Below are positions 13,074-24,209 of a DNA stretch of 64,000 bases, in pieces. The translations under genes and the position numbers were made by a program. Under the pieces are notes generated by a model that did not search any database, was not told the origin of the DNA, and saw only the letters and a list, made by a program, of their open reading frames with translations. Every line of letters begins with the position of its first letter. The stretch's first letter is position 1. The DNA is from Chromobotia macracanthus. Its lineage: Eukaryota; Chordata; Actinopteri; Cypriniformes; Botiidae. The DNA lies in NCBI GenBank assembly GCA_036877525.1, contig JAZGTH010000041.1, forward strand, positions 3,626,001-3,690,000, given 5' to 3'.

Positions 13074-13917
13074 AAGGCCCTGGCTTCATCTGTTCAAGCT
13101 ACAAAACAAAATATGGAGGCCATTTGGTCTTTAACGTAACTCAGCCATTGCATTTTTGCTTGGTTGCCTCCATTAAATAAAGTGAGAAAAGGGAGCGAAA
13201 GATGCTGTAGGCCTGGGTGACTTTTGCAGTCTACAGTGGCATCTTTATGGGTTGGCACATATTGTTTATAGACTGGCAGTGTGCTGATTCAGCTTATCCC
13301 AGCAGTTCTACCAGTGTTTGGGTGTTTTATTAACACTCACAGGGTGTACAACTCAAGTGTAGGCCAAGGCCATATTCAGGCTTGCTGAAGAAATACAAAA
13401 TGCTTTGTAAGGGAGGCCAAACCCCTAAAAGTTAATGTGATGAAACTTATTCAACACATGCTCAGGATAGAAAAAAATAAAAAAAATAAAAAGTGCATTA
13501 TTTCTAAGGAATTAAAGAAGTGATTTTAGATGTGCAGTATTGTTTATTTGTTGTCCAAAGTTTTGATACACATTGACTTTGAAAGGCACAATCAGCTTAT
13601 TTTTGTCATAACTCTAGGCTGATCAGTCCATTCTGTCTTGTGTAGTTTGTGCATGTGTGTGTTTTCTGTTAATCTCTCACCAGTCTCTTCTGGTCTCTTC
13701 TTGCTCAGTGTTGTCAAGTAGACATATTTCCTGGTACTTATAATAATTTCATTTGAATGTATAAATGCATAAATTATATTTCACAAATGCTTGTATTTTA
13801 GAACTGCACAGTGATTTATAAGTGGAAATTGTGTGTATTACCTAACAGTGACCATAAAACATGTATTTCAGATATGAGAGTGGCATGCATATTTTTAGTT
13901 TTGGTATTTTCAGTTTC
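13074..13917. other. Unassigned non-coding DNA
   Basis: Nothing recognisable was found apart from A-rich runs near 13,470 and TG-rich patches near 13,650. No open frame with a known domain is present. Confidence 0.4.
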
Positions 13918-14305
13918 TGGCAGGCATGCTCTTGTACTTCCTTGTACCTTCCTGGGAGGTATAACTACTCCCTCCTGCCCCCTCCTCTGCTGGTACGCTC
14001 ACCTCTCACCTTCTGCCTATCATCTTACTATCCTGCAGCCAGCCTTCAACCTGCCAGGGCATTTCCCTAGTGCTCCCTTGCTGCATGGTTCATCATCAGT
14101 CCGCCCTGAGCTTGCTGCCTGGCTGAGGTTTTCTTGCCAATGTGTCCAATCTCAAACTCCTCAGGCCATCGGTCACAGCCCCATTCTTTCCCCATGAACT
14201 TGGCATTGTCTCCTGCTTTTCAGTTTGTCTATTCAATAAACTTTGTGTTTGCCCAGCAATTAAGTCCCCTTTTCCTGCCCCTGCGGGTTTCATCTCAAGC
14301 TGACA
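13918..14305 (+). repeat. Candidate solo LTR or LTR fragment
   Basis: A pyrimidine-rich block of higher GC than its flanks ends in TGACA. It carries an AATAAA signal at about 14,235, followed 60-70 bp later by the presumed end. This resembles an LTR with R-U5 at the right. The suggested limits (TGG...ACA) are not flanked by an obvious target-site duplication, so both the class and the boundaries are uncertain. Confidence 0.35.
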
Positions 14306-14463
14306 GCACTTATTCAGGTACTGTTGCTAAGTATTATTATGTTATCATTAAAATGATGTTATCATTATTTGTATTATTTTAACAATCAATTAATTAATAA
14401 TAAATAAAAATAAAATAAATAGTAAAAAAAAAATTAAATTATCTTTTAAGGGAACTTGCCCTG

Positions 14464-14625
14464 CCTCACAATAGTGGTGCTATGGGAACGCCTCTGCATG
14501 ATTATGTCCTGAAGCACATGTCCAATCCAGCCAATAGAGAGATAGAACCTCACAGACAGGTGACATCAGGACCAGGAGATTAAATCCCAAATCCCAATCC
14601 CAAAACAAGCAGTGTTAGCTTCTGT
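14464..14625. repeat. DIRS left inverted terminal repeat
   Basis: This arm is inverted relative to 16,365-16,520. Conserved blocks include the ATTATGTCCTGAAGC and AACAAGCAGTGTTAGCTTCT words, separated by more divergent sequence. Confidence 0.85.
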
Positions 14626-14779
14626 GTCTTCAGCAAGCGCTCTATGTGTGTCTGTCCTAAAACATTTAGGTATATACTATAGCAATTTAGACGCTATATT
14701 ACATGTGGGGATACACATGATTTATATGTTGTTTGTTTGGGAGAGGAGCATGCATGGTTAGCTCTCACATTGTAAAGCA

Positions 14780-15700
14780 CTTCCTTTGCGTGTGCTCTGC
14801 TCCCACCTGACGTGCTTCAGGGAGGGTCCGATATATTCAGGCTTGCCGTCCTCTTGGCTGTGCTCGCCGTGTAGCAGTGGCTGCGGTCATGGGGATCGCA
14901 AATGGTGTGGAGATCATGGAGTAACCCATATCCCTCTCATCTCTTCAGTCCTCATCTCTTCAAAGCTTATATGGGAGTGGGTCAGACAGGTGCATGCCTG
15001 CATATGATGTGCTGCTATTCAAGACTGTGGACACTATTCAAGAGCTGCACCAGGCCACAGATTTGTTTCTTTGGGTTCTCCGCTCTATGGCAACCCTGGT
15101 GGCTATGGAGGCATCTCTGGTTAGGCTTGTCTGATATCAAAGACAAGGACAAGTTCTTGCTTCTGGACACTCTGCTCTCACCTTCTTGCCCTTTAGAGGT
15201 TTTCAGGAGAAAACAGGAAGTGTTTCATGACTACCTCCCTTGTAATAAATGCCACAATAGATTTAAAGGACACATACTTCCATGTATCCTCCTTACTCAA
15301 CACAGGAAGTTCCTGAGGTTTGCTTTTGGGGTGAAGCATATCAGTATCAGGTTCTTCCCTTCAGTCTAGTTCTGTCACTCCTCACCTTTACTAAATGCAT
15401 GGATTTTGTAAATGCACTCCAGGGCATTTGCATATTGAATTACATAGATAATGGGTGATTTTAGCTCAATCAGAGATGATGGCAATTTGGCATATTAAAA
15501 GCTGGGGTTAAGGCTGAATGCCAGAAAGACAGAGAACAGAGAAACACTTTTCTAGGTGTGATTTTGGATTGGACAATGATGCAGGCACTTCTATCTCCTG
15601 AATCGGGGAGCAGACATCCTGTTGAGGCAGAAGCTACGCCTGTACAGTTTTCCCCCAATCAGGACTTCTTGAGAGAGCTCACAGGGATAGGGTCTCGCTG
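14780..15700 (+). pseudogene. DIRS reverse transcriptase remnant
   Basis: Fragments in several frames resemble the DIRS RT. RKFLRFAF at 15,304-15,327 sits where the fingers/palm motif is expected. About 40 codons later, in another frame, ILNYIDN at 15,432-15,452 corresponds to the catalytic YIDD box with the last Asp changed to Asn. It is followed by a MQA..LSPES-like stretch at about 15,580, the typical end of this domain. Sequence around 14,900-15,200 gives only weak similarity and may include gag-RT linker. Stops and frameshifts separate the blocks. The assignment rests on motif order and on the flanking DIRS inverted repeats. Confidence 0.75.
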
Positions 15701-15789
15701 GTCCTGGCTGTTCCTGGTGTGGTTCTCAGATCATGTGTCCTTTAAACAGCTTCTGTCTTCTGGTCCTTCTGTCTCAGAGAGGGGGGTCA

Positions 15790-16268
15790 ATCCTGTACCC
15801 CTTCCCCAGTTGTGGAAACTGTGGATTTGGCCTCTGAGGGGGCCCAACTCATAAATTCAGGTCTCTCAACTGAGATTGTTAAGGCCATTTTTCACTCCAG
15901 AGCTCCTTCAATGAGGAAACCATATCATCTGAAGTCAGTAGTTTTCCCTTCATGGTGTGAGAATCACCAGATGAACAGAGTTAACTGCCTGGTTTGTATA
16001 GTGCTAGAGTTCTTGCAGGATCAGTTCTCTACAGGGTTATCTCCCTTAACTTTGAAGATTTACATGGTGGGCATAGCTGCTTACCATGTGCCTTTGGGTG
16101 GCAAGCCTTTAGGAAGAGACCCACTTTCCTCAGTGGTACTGTGAAGTTAAGGCCTGTAATATGTACAAGAACACCTCCTTTCAAGCCACTACAAACAGTT
16201 CCTCACCTTGAGAACTGTGTTAGCATCCGTATTGTGCCACAGCATGAGTTTCTTCAAAAGGGAGCACC
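15790..16268 (+). pseudogene. DIRS tyrosine recombinase N-terminal remnant
   Basis: Around 16,011-16,140 the plus strand reads EFLQDQFSTGLSPLTLKIYM followed by a histidine-containing block and PLGGKPLGRDP. This is the N-terminal, DNA-binding part of the recombinase found in fish DIRS elements. A frameshift follows, and then LRPV with downstream fragments to about 16,230. The C-terminal catalytic half, with the Arg-His-Arg-Tyr residues, is missing, since the internal complementary region begins immediately after. A related fragment lies at 32.1-32.67 kb. Confidence 0.75.
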
Positions 16269-16269
16269 T

Positions 16270-16303
16270 CAGTTATGACTGTAACCATCGTTCTCTGAGA
16301 AAG
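16270..16303. repeat. DIRS internal complementary region (part)
   Basis: CAGTTATGACTGTAACCATC and the following GTTCTCTGAG are the near-exact reverse complement of 16,540-16,577. In DIRS replication such a region is thought to bridge the two element ends and allow circle formation. Only the right-edge half is evident here. Confidence 0.6.
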
Positions 16304-16364
16304 TAATGAGACCCTGCGTCGCCTTGCCATACTTCCTGCATACCAATGATCTCTACCTTCAATC

Positions 16365-16577
16365 TAACAGAAGCTAACACTGCTTGTTCCAGACATGCTT
16401 TTAAGCCTTCTGGTTCTGACGTCACCCCACCTGTGATGTTTAGTCTCGCCGTTGGCTGAATTTGACACATGCTTCAGGACATAATCATGCAGAGGCATCA
16501 CCACGACATTGCTGTTGTGATACAGCATCTTGTTCCTATCTCAGGGAACCATGGTTACAGTCGTAACTGAGATGTTT
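16365..16577. repeat. DIRS right inverted terminal repeat and outer edge
   Basis: The segment 16,365-16,520 pairs with the left repeat. The outer part, 16,540-16,577, pairs with the internal complementary region. Together they mark the right end of the DIRS-like element near 16,580. Confidence 0.8.
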
Positions 16578-16599
16578 TCAGGTAGTATGTCATTATAGA

Positions 16600-17760
16600 A
16601 ATACCTTACTCACAGGCATATTTGGTGCCCATTATTTATTTGTTCCATAAATAAAGATGTCTAGTAATAGGGGCTACTATTAAAAATCAAAAAGTATATG
16701 GCTGGTCATGTGACCATCATTAGTGGGAGATGGCAATTTTTATATGGACCAAATTTTTTTATTTTTTAGCTTATTATAGATATATAATATAAATCTATAT
16801 TGATATAAACATATTTGTCAAAATAAAATGTTTTATTGAAAGTTTTTTTCCATTAAACTAAAAGGACACACTGGGACTTATTGTGTTGTTTCTTAGGACA
16901 TTTCAGGGTTAGCCTAAATCATAAAGCGCAGACAGAATTTAAACAATTCAATATCTACATCCAAAAATCCTTCTCCAATGATGAAGAGGCTAATATTAGG
17001 ATTTCAGCATGTCACCTTGAGATAATTTGATTGGTGCAGTACAGCAAGCTGGGGAATCAATGTCATTTGTCAAAACCACCGCACTGTAAACACATCCACC
17101 ATTCCCACGTCTAATCCAATGGCCTGTCAGGGACCCATTTGAGTGTAACAACTAGCTCACACTTATTCATATTGAGATTGTCTTAATTGCTTTGGGGAGA
17201 AAATGTGATGAATCTGCTATTGTAAATAACATTGATAGAGAACATGTACTCATGTTATCACGTCTTGACTAAAGCATTTTACCTGAACTGAATTACCTGC
17301 TTAGGAAATGAATGAAATAAAATATGCCATGAAAGATTTAATTTAGTCTGTTAGAGACAATACTTACTAAAAAATGCAATACAAACCAAAAATTAACAAA
17401 AGATGTTAGGTAGTTACTTAAAATATCTCTCATTATTTTATAACATTTCATGAATATTATAATCAGGTCTGTAAACATTATAAACATGCATCCCCATAAT
17501 CAAAATAGACAGTCCATCAATATCAGTAATATTAATGTACCTTTCTTAAAGTCATAGTTCACCAAAATTCTACTATGATTTAATTACTGTCATGTCAAGG
17601 AGATAATTTTATTATCATTTTTAAATATCATTTTAATTTCAGTGACCATATTAATATGGCATATATATGTCATAATTGCCATCTGCTTTGGATGAAGGAC
17701 GTATCCTACCCCTTGTATTCAACTGAAACCTATGTTTAATATGAAACCTTTTTCTTGATC
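16600..17760. other. Non-coding DNA with a candidate conserved segment and a MITE trace
   Basis: Mostly AT-rich. The stretch 16,980-17,230 is more balanced in composition and non-repetitive (see findings). At about 17,548-17,600, TTAAAGTCATAGTTCACC followed by ACTGTCATGTC looks like an eroded end of the TTAA-flanked MITE family. No gene was recognised. Confidence 0.35.
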
Positions 17761-17761
17761 T

Positions 17762-18068
17762 TGTCTTATGTCACTTCCTGTTGGATTTTTTTCTACTTTC
17801 TAGTTGTAGTTATGTCGCTGTAGATTCTCAGACGTGTCTTGTTTCTCCTGATTGCTTAATGTATATATACTCATGTTTGTTGCCTGCTGCTTTAAAGTGT
17901 CCAGTGTTTCTCGTGTTTGTTGGCCGGTGTTACTTGTGTTTGTTGTCTGATATTTCTTATTTGTGGATGTTTCCTTACCCTTCAGTTCCTGATTTCTATA
18001 CCACTAGAATTATTAAACTACTGGCTGTGTATTTGGGTCATGTTTCTTTGCCTTTTTACTGCTTGACA
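17762..18068 (+). repeat. Solo LTR-like sequence
   Basis: A T-rich block starts TGTCTTATGTCAC and ends GCTTGACA. It shares the word TACTTTCTAGTTGT and the phrase GTGTCTTGTTTC with the minus-strand LTR at 30,634-30,970, in corresponding order, so the two seem to be related LTR families. ATTAAA-type words near its end could act as a polyadenylation signal. No clear target-site duplication is visible. Confidence 0.45.
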
Positions 18069-18069
18069 G

Positions 18070-19925
18070 TAAAAATCACTTGTCTGCTTTGATGTATGGA
18101 AAAGAGCAGCCTGGATATTCTGCTAAACATTGATTGTTGTGTTCCGCAGAGGAATAAAGTGTGAACTAGTTTCAGTTTTGTGTGAACTATTGCACAAGAA
18201 AAAAGCTTTTAAAGAAAGACAAGAGCTTATATGAATGGACATAAGAAAATGTATTTTCAAACAAAAACACTGCCAGTTAAATCCAGCCTCAAAGACTGCA
18301 ATCCACCTAATCCTCTGTTAAGCTTCTGAAACCAGGTCACCCCTCAGACTTGTTACTGAGCAGTAAAATGCTTGCAGGAGTTCTGTAGCCTTTATCTCTG
18401 CTGTTTCAGGAACCATCAGGCCAATGCAGCTGTCTGGGACTGTCTGCTCCCCATTTGGCTCAAAGTCCTCTGGTGTGTCACCTATCCCAATATGGCACTT
18501 TGTCATGAGCAATGGCCTGCCAGCAGGAGAGCATTCGACTCAATCTCAGACTCTGACTTCTCCCTGAAGGCTAGGCAAAGAATATTATCTCCTCATCTCT
18601 CTGGGGAGATGACACATGTTTATGATTGTGGTGGTTATTGGAAGAGGATGATGGAAGGGTGGAACACAGTGAATTAAGTTTGAAAGTGACTCGTGAGCTG
18701 CAGGCTCTGTGCAATTTAACTAAATACAGTCTAGGAGAATGATGGAGCAGAGCCAAAGTATAGTGCTGAAACAAAATAGAATTTCTGATCCTGATGTGGA
18801 TTTAATTGGGTTTAATCTTGCTGATTTGCAGATTTTTCTCAGAAAACTTTGTGTACGTTTAGCCTCATCTCCTCTTCTTCTCATCCTGTCTTTATCTTCC
18901 TTTTGTTTTCCTGCCTGTAGTTAAGTAGAAGCCTTTAGGACTTACAAGTGAATCTCACCTAATGTTAAATTTTCCAAAATCTTTAGAACCAAGATCTGTT
19001 ACATTGTGACCTTGCATAATATTTAAACACCCACACATATAAATATATCTGACAGATATCACTGAAATTAGTGCCCTGAGATATCACATCTGTCTCTATG
19101 AAAGCACTAGGCTTTGTAAATAACAAAACAAAACAAACAAACAAAATATAGTCTGGGCCGACCCATTCTTTTATAACTAAAAACTAGTTAAAAAAACATA
19201 TTCTCTGCCTGCCTGCATGTCTTGATGACATATTCTTGGAGGGTAAGGTTTCAGAAAGAGGACAGATGGTTGAAGTTAAGCACCTTTAATATTTTCTGAT
19301 TTTAATTTAAAAATGATTCTCATTACCATCTTATATATTATTGAAAATGTAAGAAGTACTGGTGCTAAAAAAGGCTTCATTTTCTTTATGCAAAATAGAA
19401 TGTATTTTTTGTCTTTTGGCTTTAGGGTGAAATATGAGGCAGACATATTCTTTTGAGTGAGTTTTACCCTTTTTATATTGTGACATTCAGCTAGCTTAGT
19501 CTTCTGTGTGGGGAATAAGAGTCCATGGTGTGCTCCACTGAAGCAATAGAGTAGAAATCTTCTGTCTCTTGGGGCAAGGTGAAGGTCTAAAAGGCCTAAT
19601 CCTCCTTTAATCCAATGCCTCACATGTCTCTCTTGGGCTCAACAAACCCACATTAATAGACCATTGCTCAAAGTGCTAATGCTATAGGATTGTATGTGGG
19701 CATTATCAAAGAGTCTAAATCCAGAGGTCTTGCAATCATTATTCACAACTATAGGTATGGGGATATTACACCTGGCATTTTACAGATTCTTATGTTTTTC
19801 TCTTCCTATATTTAACTGACCAGAGAGCTGTTTGATTGGATATGACAACTTGATCTCTTGGGAAAATGTAACTATTGATTTTGTGGTGGTATTTTGTACG
19901 AATTTATTTGATTGTACAAAAATGT
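18070..19925. other. Unassigned non-coding DNA
   Basis: A block of higher GC at 18,300-18,700 has exon-like composition but no recognised domain (see findings). A 115-codon minus-strand frame at 19,276-19,623 includes the phrase KGGLGLLDL, loosely like a LINE C-terminus, but this is too weak to call. The rest is AT-rich. Confidence 0.35.
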
Positions 19926-19929
19926 TTCC

Positions 19930-20720
19930 CAGAGTACCGAGGTTACATATGTAGCCGAGAGACATTCCCTTTCGAGGGAACTCAACACTGCATCTGATTT
20001 GACGCTATGGGGAATGCAATACCAATTGCGCCATGCTGAGGGGAGCGGCTGTCACATGGTCCGTGTTGAAGCACAACCACCATAGACATAACTCAAACAC
20101 TGGGCCAATGCCCAAACGTGAAGCCCTGTAAATGTTTGCACTAGCCACTTGAACCCCAGTCTCCCATGCTACTGTCAATGAACTAACACCATGTGCCATT
20201 GGGTCAGCTGCGTAAGGGCTTGGCAATAATGGCCCACAGGCCCAGCACTGCCTTTGAGCAGGTCGGCTTAGTGCAAGCGACAGCTTTGCCAGCCTGTCAC
20301 CAAGGGAGCAGGGGACCCTCTGTAGTGAGGGTGCCAGACACTCAACCCTGAGGACTGACATTTGAGGGAAGCTGCTGGAATGAGGCTTCAGTGCTCAAAA
20401 CATCATCCTTTCAACCAAGCTCTAAAAAGAGGCAAGGACCTTCTGTAGTGAAGGTCCTAGTTAGTGCATCTCAGCATGCCTAAGCGCAGAGCCCTGTTAA
20501 AAGGCACACTAACACACAGGGAGGTGTTCGAACACCAGTCTCCCGTGACAGTGTCGGTGCACTGATGCCAAGGGAGTGGGGGACCCTCTGTATAATGAGG
20601 GTGCCAAATGCTCGATCCCAAGGACTGACATCTGAGGGAAGCTGGTAGATAGAGGTTTCAACCGCTCAAGTATCGTCCTATCTACCAAGCTCTAAAGGAA
20701 GCCAAATGCCCTGCTGCATG
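19930..20720. repeat. DIRS-type end followed by a tandem repeat array
   Basis: The left part carries ACCGAGGTTACATATGTAGC, then TTCCCTTTCGAGGGAACTC, which contains a palindromic core, then GACGCTATGGGGAATGC. As I recall, this combination is typical of ends of fish DIRS-like elements. The rest is a diverged two-unit tandem repeat. A 'GGGGACCCTCTGT...TCTAAA' block occurs at about 20,299-20,436 and 20,569-20,700. A 'CCAGTCTCCC' block occurs at about 20,155 and 20,535. The different spacings imply a deletion of roughly 110 bp in the second unit. The region is relatively GC-rich and has no intact frame. Confidence 0.5.
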
Positions 20721-21719
20721 GCAAATAACTGATACTTTTAAATCACTGATTAAATCACTGATACTTTTCTACTTCAGTCAGCTGCTAATTTTAAATCACT
20801 GTTACTAGACAACTGAATCAGTTCAGCTTGAAAACCAGATCACAGATCTGTTCCTTACACATTTTTATTGTGTTGCTTCAAATAGTGTACAGGTTCTATG
20901 ACTGTTACAAGAAAAGGTGCCATGCTTTTAGGTGCATGGATTTATGGATCACTCAGGCATGTGCACTCAGCAGAGTGCTGAAAACTACTCTACTGAATGA
21001 GAGAGGGAGACAATCAGCAGTAGAGTTCCCACAAGTCCCCACATTTTTCCATCCAGTTTCTGTAAATTGTTCATCATGGTTGGGTTTTCAAGTGGCCTGA
21101 AAAATGCATGAACTAAACTGTCAGAAGTATTTGCAGAGAAAGTGAAAATCTGATTTAATGTTAATTTCAGAGTTTACATAATTGATGTAGAATAGGTGAA
21201 AGAGAATTCATCTCATGGCTAGCTCTCTCCATGAGTGCTGTGAAAATATTCTATACATGCTCAACTTTCTTTGGGGTTTCTGTGCTGTAATAATTACTCC
21301 ATAAAAAGCCACATAAAGTAAATCCCCATATTGCACATTCCTTCCTGATACACTTACAAAACATACATTTGCATATGATAATGCTTGTTATTTTCACTTT
21401 TCACTGTCATCAAAGCATGTTGCAATTTTCAGGAAGTTCAAAGACTCATCGGCTGCTTTCATCTCTATTCAAACAGAACTCTCAAATTTTATTTATGAAT
21501 GTCAATATGTGTCTGATTTGATTCCGCAGGAAGCCCGAGTCATTTGGAGCTGTTTTGATTACTTATATCTTTTGGTTGTTTTGATCACCAGGCTTGGTAG
21601 CAAAAGTTTGTTTTGACAGGGCTTATTATGAAATAGTAATTTGTTCTTATACCTTAAAGGACAAAAACAATTTATAATAACCTGGTGACACATTGTATAG
21701 ATTTTATTTAACAGAATAC

Positions 21720-22045
21720 CTTCCCTTAAAAATGGCAATTCTGTCACCATTTACTCAGCATCATGTCGTTCTAAACATGTATGGCACACAAGCACCTTTC
21801 AAGCCCTATTTAAAACAAAAAGCACCAAAGAATCAGTCTTTACAGTTGTGTGCTATGTTATTTACCCAGACTTCTAATGCCATACAAATAGCATACAACA
21901 GAACCATGTGTGGTGTCATGGATATAGCAGAAGAGATGATTTTGAATATATAATAACATAAAATTCATTATGGTCCTTACACAAAGTAGCTGCATGGCTT
22001 CAAAAGACTTTAGAATAATTTTATAATGATTTAATGGTGTCAAAA
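21720..22045. mobile_element. Degenerate TTAA-flanked MITE
   Basis: CCCTTAAAAATGGCAATTCT, then TCACCATTTACTCAGCATCA and GTCGTTCTAAACATGTATGG, parallel the arm consensus of the cyprinid MITE also seen at 12.5 kb. Farther right, words such as GCTTCAAAAGACTTTAG recur in the interior of that copy in similar order. The right end is eroded. Confidence 0.5.
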
Positions 22046-24025
22046 AAGAGATTGCCTTCCCAGAAACCTTGAATGGCTATTTTAGGCCTTCCAATGAGTT
22101 TAACAGCAAAGAGGTCTTTTTGCAAAAAGCGAAAAATAAATTTCTCAAAATAATGAAGTAGATTCTTTTTTTCCATTAAAATTCAGGGACTGCAGTTGTT
22201 TAGAGCCAGCGTGAGAGGTTTGTGAGGAGGTGCTTAAAGCTCCATGGATACAAGGGCCCAGTGTTAGTCATCACACTGATGGAGCTCTTGTGTGTGTGGA
22301 CTGACATGAGAGAAGTTCTGGCACTCACTTTCCATTAGTCACCAGCAGTCTCCTCTTCACCTCATACAAGCTCTTGAGTACCTACTCACAAACACTTTAG
22401 TAAACATGAAACAAAAACAACAGACACAAACAAACCACTCACATAATCATAATTAACTTTCACAGTTTGCAGCAGTATTAACATTCACCTCAGGTGTTTC
22501 AATTGCAAGTTTGTGGTATTAAAGGTAGATGTGAAATGGTCCAAAACATTTTGTGGTCTGTCACTTTTGGAGATGTTCAGATGTTCACCACTTTGAATGT
22601 GTTAAAAAATATTGAGGAGTCTCAGGCAGAAAGAAAAGAGAAGTTATTTATCTAACACATCTTTCTTCCAAAATAATATGCTCCACTTTTGGAGATGGTC
22701 ATGGACATGTACTTCGCTCACAACTGTAGTGTAAACACTAAACATCCTGTTGCATCTTGCAAAAATATGCTTAATCAACATGCAGTGACAGTATTCTGAA
22801 CAAAGTTATAAAATCAAAGACAAAAATCAGTGTTGGAAGAATGTATTTAAAGTTGAAATCTCTTATGTTTGGCTAGATCTTGGTATCTTGGCAAATCTGA
22901 GTCCCTTTTAAAACTCCCAAAAGATAAACCTAAAAAAGCAGTAGACTTGCCGTAGGCAAAATGTTCTATCAGCATTGCATTGAATTTCACTATTGTATAG
23001 AGGCAAAAAAAAATCTCATTTGTGTTTTTCTCTTTTTGTCCTGTGGCTGCAGGAAGCACATTAGAGATGAGATGCAAGGCTAGTTCTAGGTGTAAACAGC
23101 GAACTGTTTAAACAGACCATTGAAACCAGTTGTAAGAAGTGTGTTTGGGGGTCACATTATAAACTTTTACTTATAAATATTAATTAGGTGACATAACATT
23201 CACCCAGTAGGCCGTGTGGAGAGACAGGTAAATGACAGCTAGTCATAGGAGATTACCATTAATCACTTGTGTGAGTGTTAATTTTACTTCACAAATTAAA
23301 CATTTCCAAAAGTGTGTGGTGGTGTTATAAGTGTATTCACTTATAATGGTTGTTACATTATATTTTTATAATGGTTGTTACATATTATTGTTGTACAATT
23401 AATAGCAGGTGTAATGTGTATATAATATATAATACCTTATTTATATTACATTCATCAATAGTTTGAAACTTGAGCAGCGGCTCTGAAACTCTTCTCTAAA
23501 GATTAATTATAATCTTATTCAGCCACTGCTTTGCTTATGTTGCAACATCTCAATGTCTCCTGCCAAAACTGAATTAAATCGAAACTGCTTTGAATATGCA
23601 GCAGTGAATAATATCAGGTTGAATCACATTTTCACTTATAAGGCCATTAATATTTCCTGTCCACTAATATTTTTTTGTCCATTACACTTGTGTCAAGTGT
23701 GTCTAATAAACTGTGACGTCTAGAAAGCATGCAAATTCTACATGAATTATTCTGTGATAATATATGTTAGCAAACAACTGCTTGTATGTGAATATTCACT
23801 GTTTTGCTTTGAAATTATTTCTTGATTCCCCTGCAGGTAATGACTCACCATTATTCATCTGTAGTGTGGAGGTGTGAGACAAGAGAACAGACTTGAAATA
23901 CAGTATGGAAGGAAATAAAACACTGGAGGAAATTTGCAGAGGTGATACAGCACAAGGGAAGCTCTAGTCTTAGGTCTCTCTGAAAACCAAAGTTATCTGA
24001 CATGCAGTCTAACTTAACTTAAACT
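22046..24025. other. Non-coding DNA, little recognised
   Basis: The stretch is AT-rich. A short direct duplication of a TTATAATGGTTGTTACAT word occurs at 23,340-23,383. A mixed-composition segment at 22,190-22,380 has no domain or repeat features. Confidence 0.4.
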
Positions 24026-24026
24026 T

Positions 24027-24207
24027 TTTGGTTACACTATTTCAATAGTCCACTTCAGACCCTATACTATCTATAAGTAACTTCGCAAATACAGGTAAAC
24101 TAACGCTCATTAGTTAGACAGTTAGGGTTAGTTAGTTAGTTAGCAGAAAGTTGACATATAGCATACTTGGTTACATATAGTCACTAAAATATCTGTTGGG
24201 GGACCAG
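24027..24207. repeat. Dispersed non-autonomous repeat, copy 2 of 3
   Basis: TTGGTTACACTATTTCAATA, then a TATAAGTAACTT word and CATATAGTCACTAAAATATC followed by CTGTTGGGGGACC, match the block at 57,712-57,915 in the same order. Short TTAG repeats lie in the middle. No coding capacity. Confidence 0.55.
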
Positions 24208-24209
24208 GT

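Larger units (their letters stand above)
14464..16580 (+). mobile_element. DIRS-like tyrosine-recombinase retrotransposon (degraded)
   Basis: DIRS elements use reverse transcriptase but insert through a tyrosine recombinase. They carry inverted terminal repeats plus an internal complementary region instead of direct LTRs. Here the left repeat (14,464-14,625) matches the reverse complement of 16,365-16,520; both contain GCCTCTGCATGATTATGTCC in the same sense. Between them lie RT and recombinase remnants in the expected order. A further inverted pair (16,270-16,303 against 16,540-16,577) fits the internal complementary region folding onto the outer edge of the right repeat. The element is about 2.1 kb, much shorter than intact DIRS elements, so large internal deletions must have occurred. 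It is inactive. Confidence 0.85.

Noticed and set aside
19276..19623. LINE reverse transcriptase C-terminus (115-codon minus-strand frame)
   Set aside because: Only the phrase KGGLGLLDL resembles LINE proteins. The remainder is Lys/Phe/Ile-rich and unrecognised, so the evidence is too thin.
24100..24145. Telomere-like TTAGGG repeat
   Set aside because: Only scattered TTAG/TTAGGG words inside a dispersed repeat, with no regular array.
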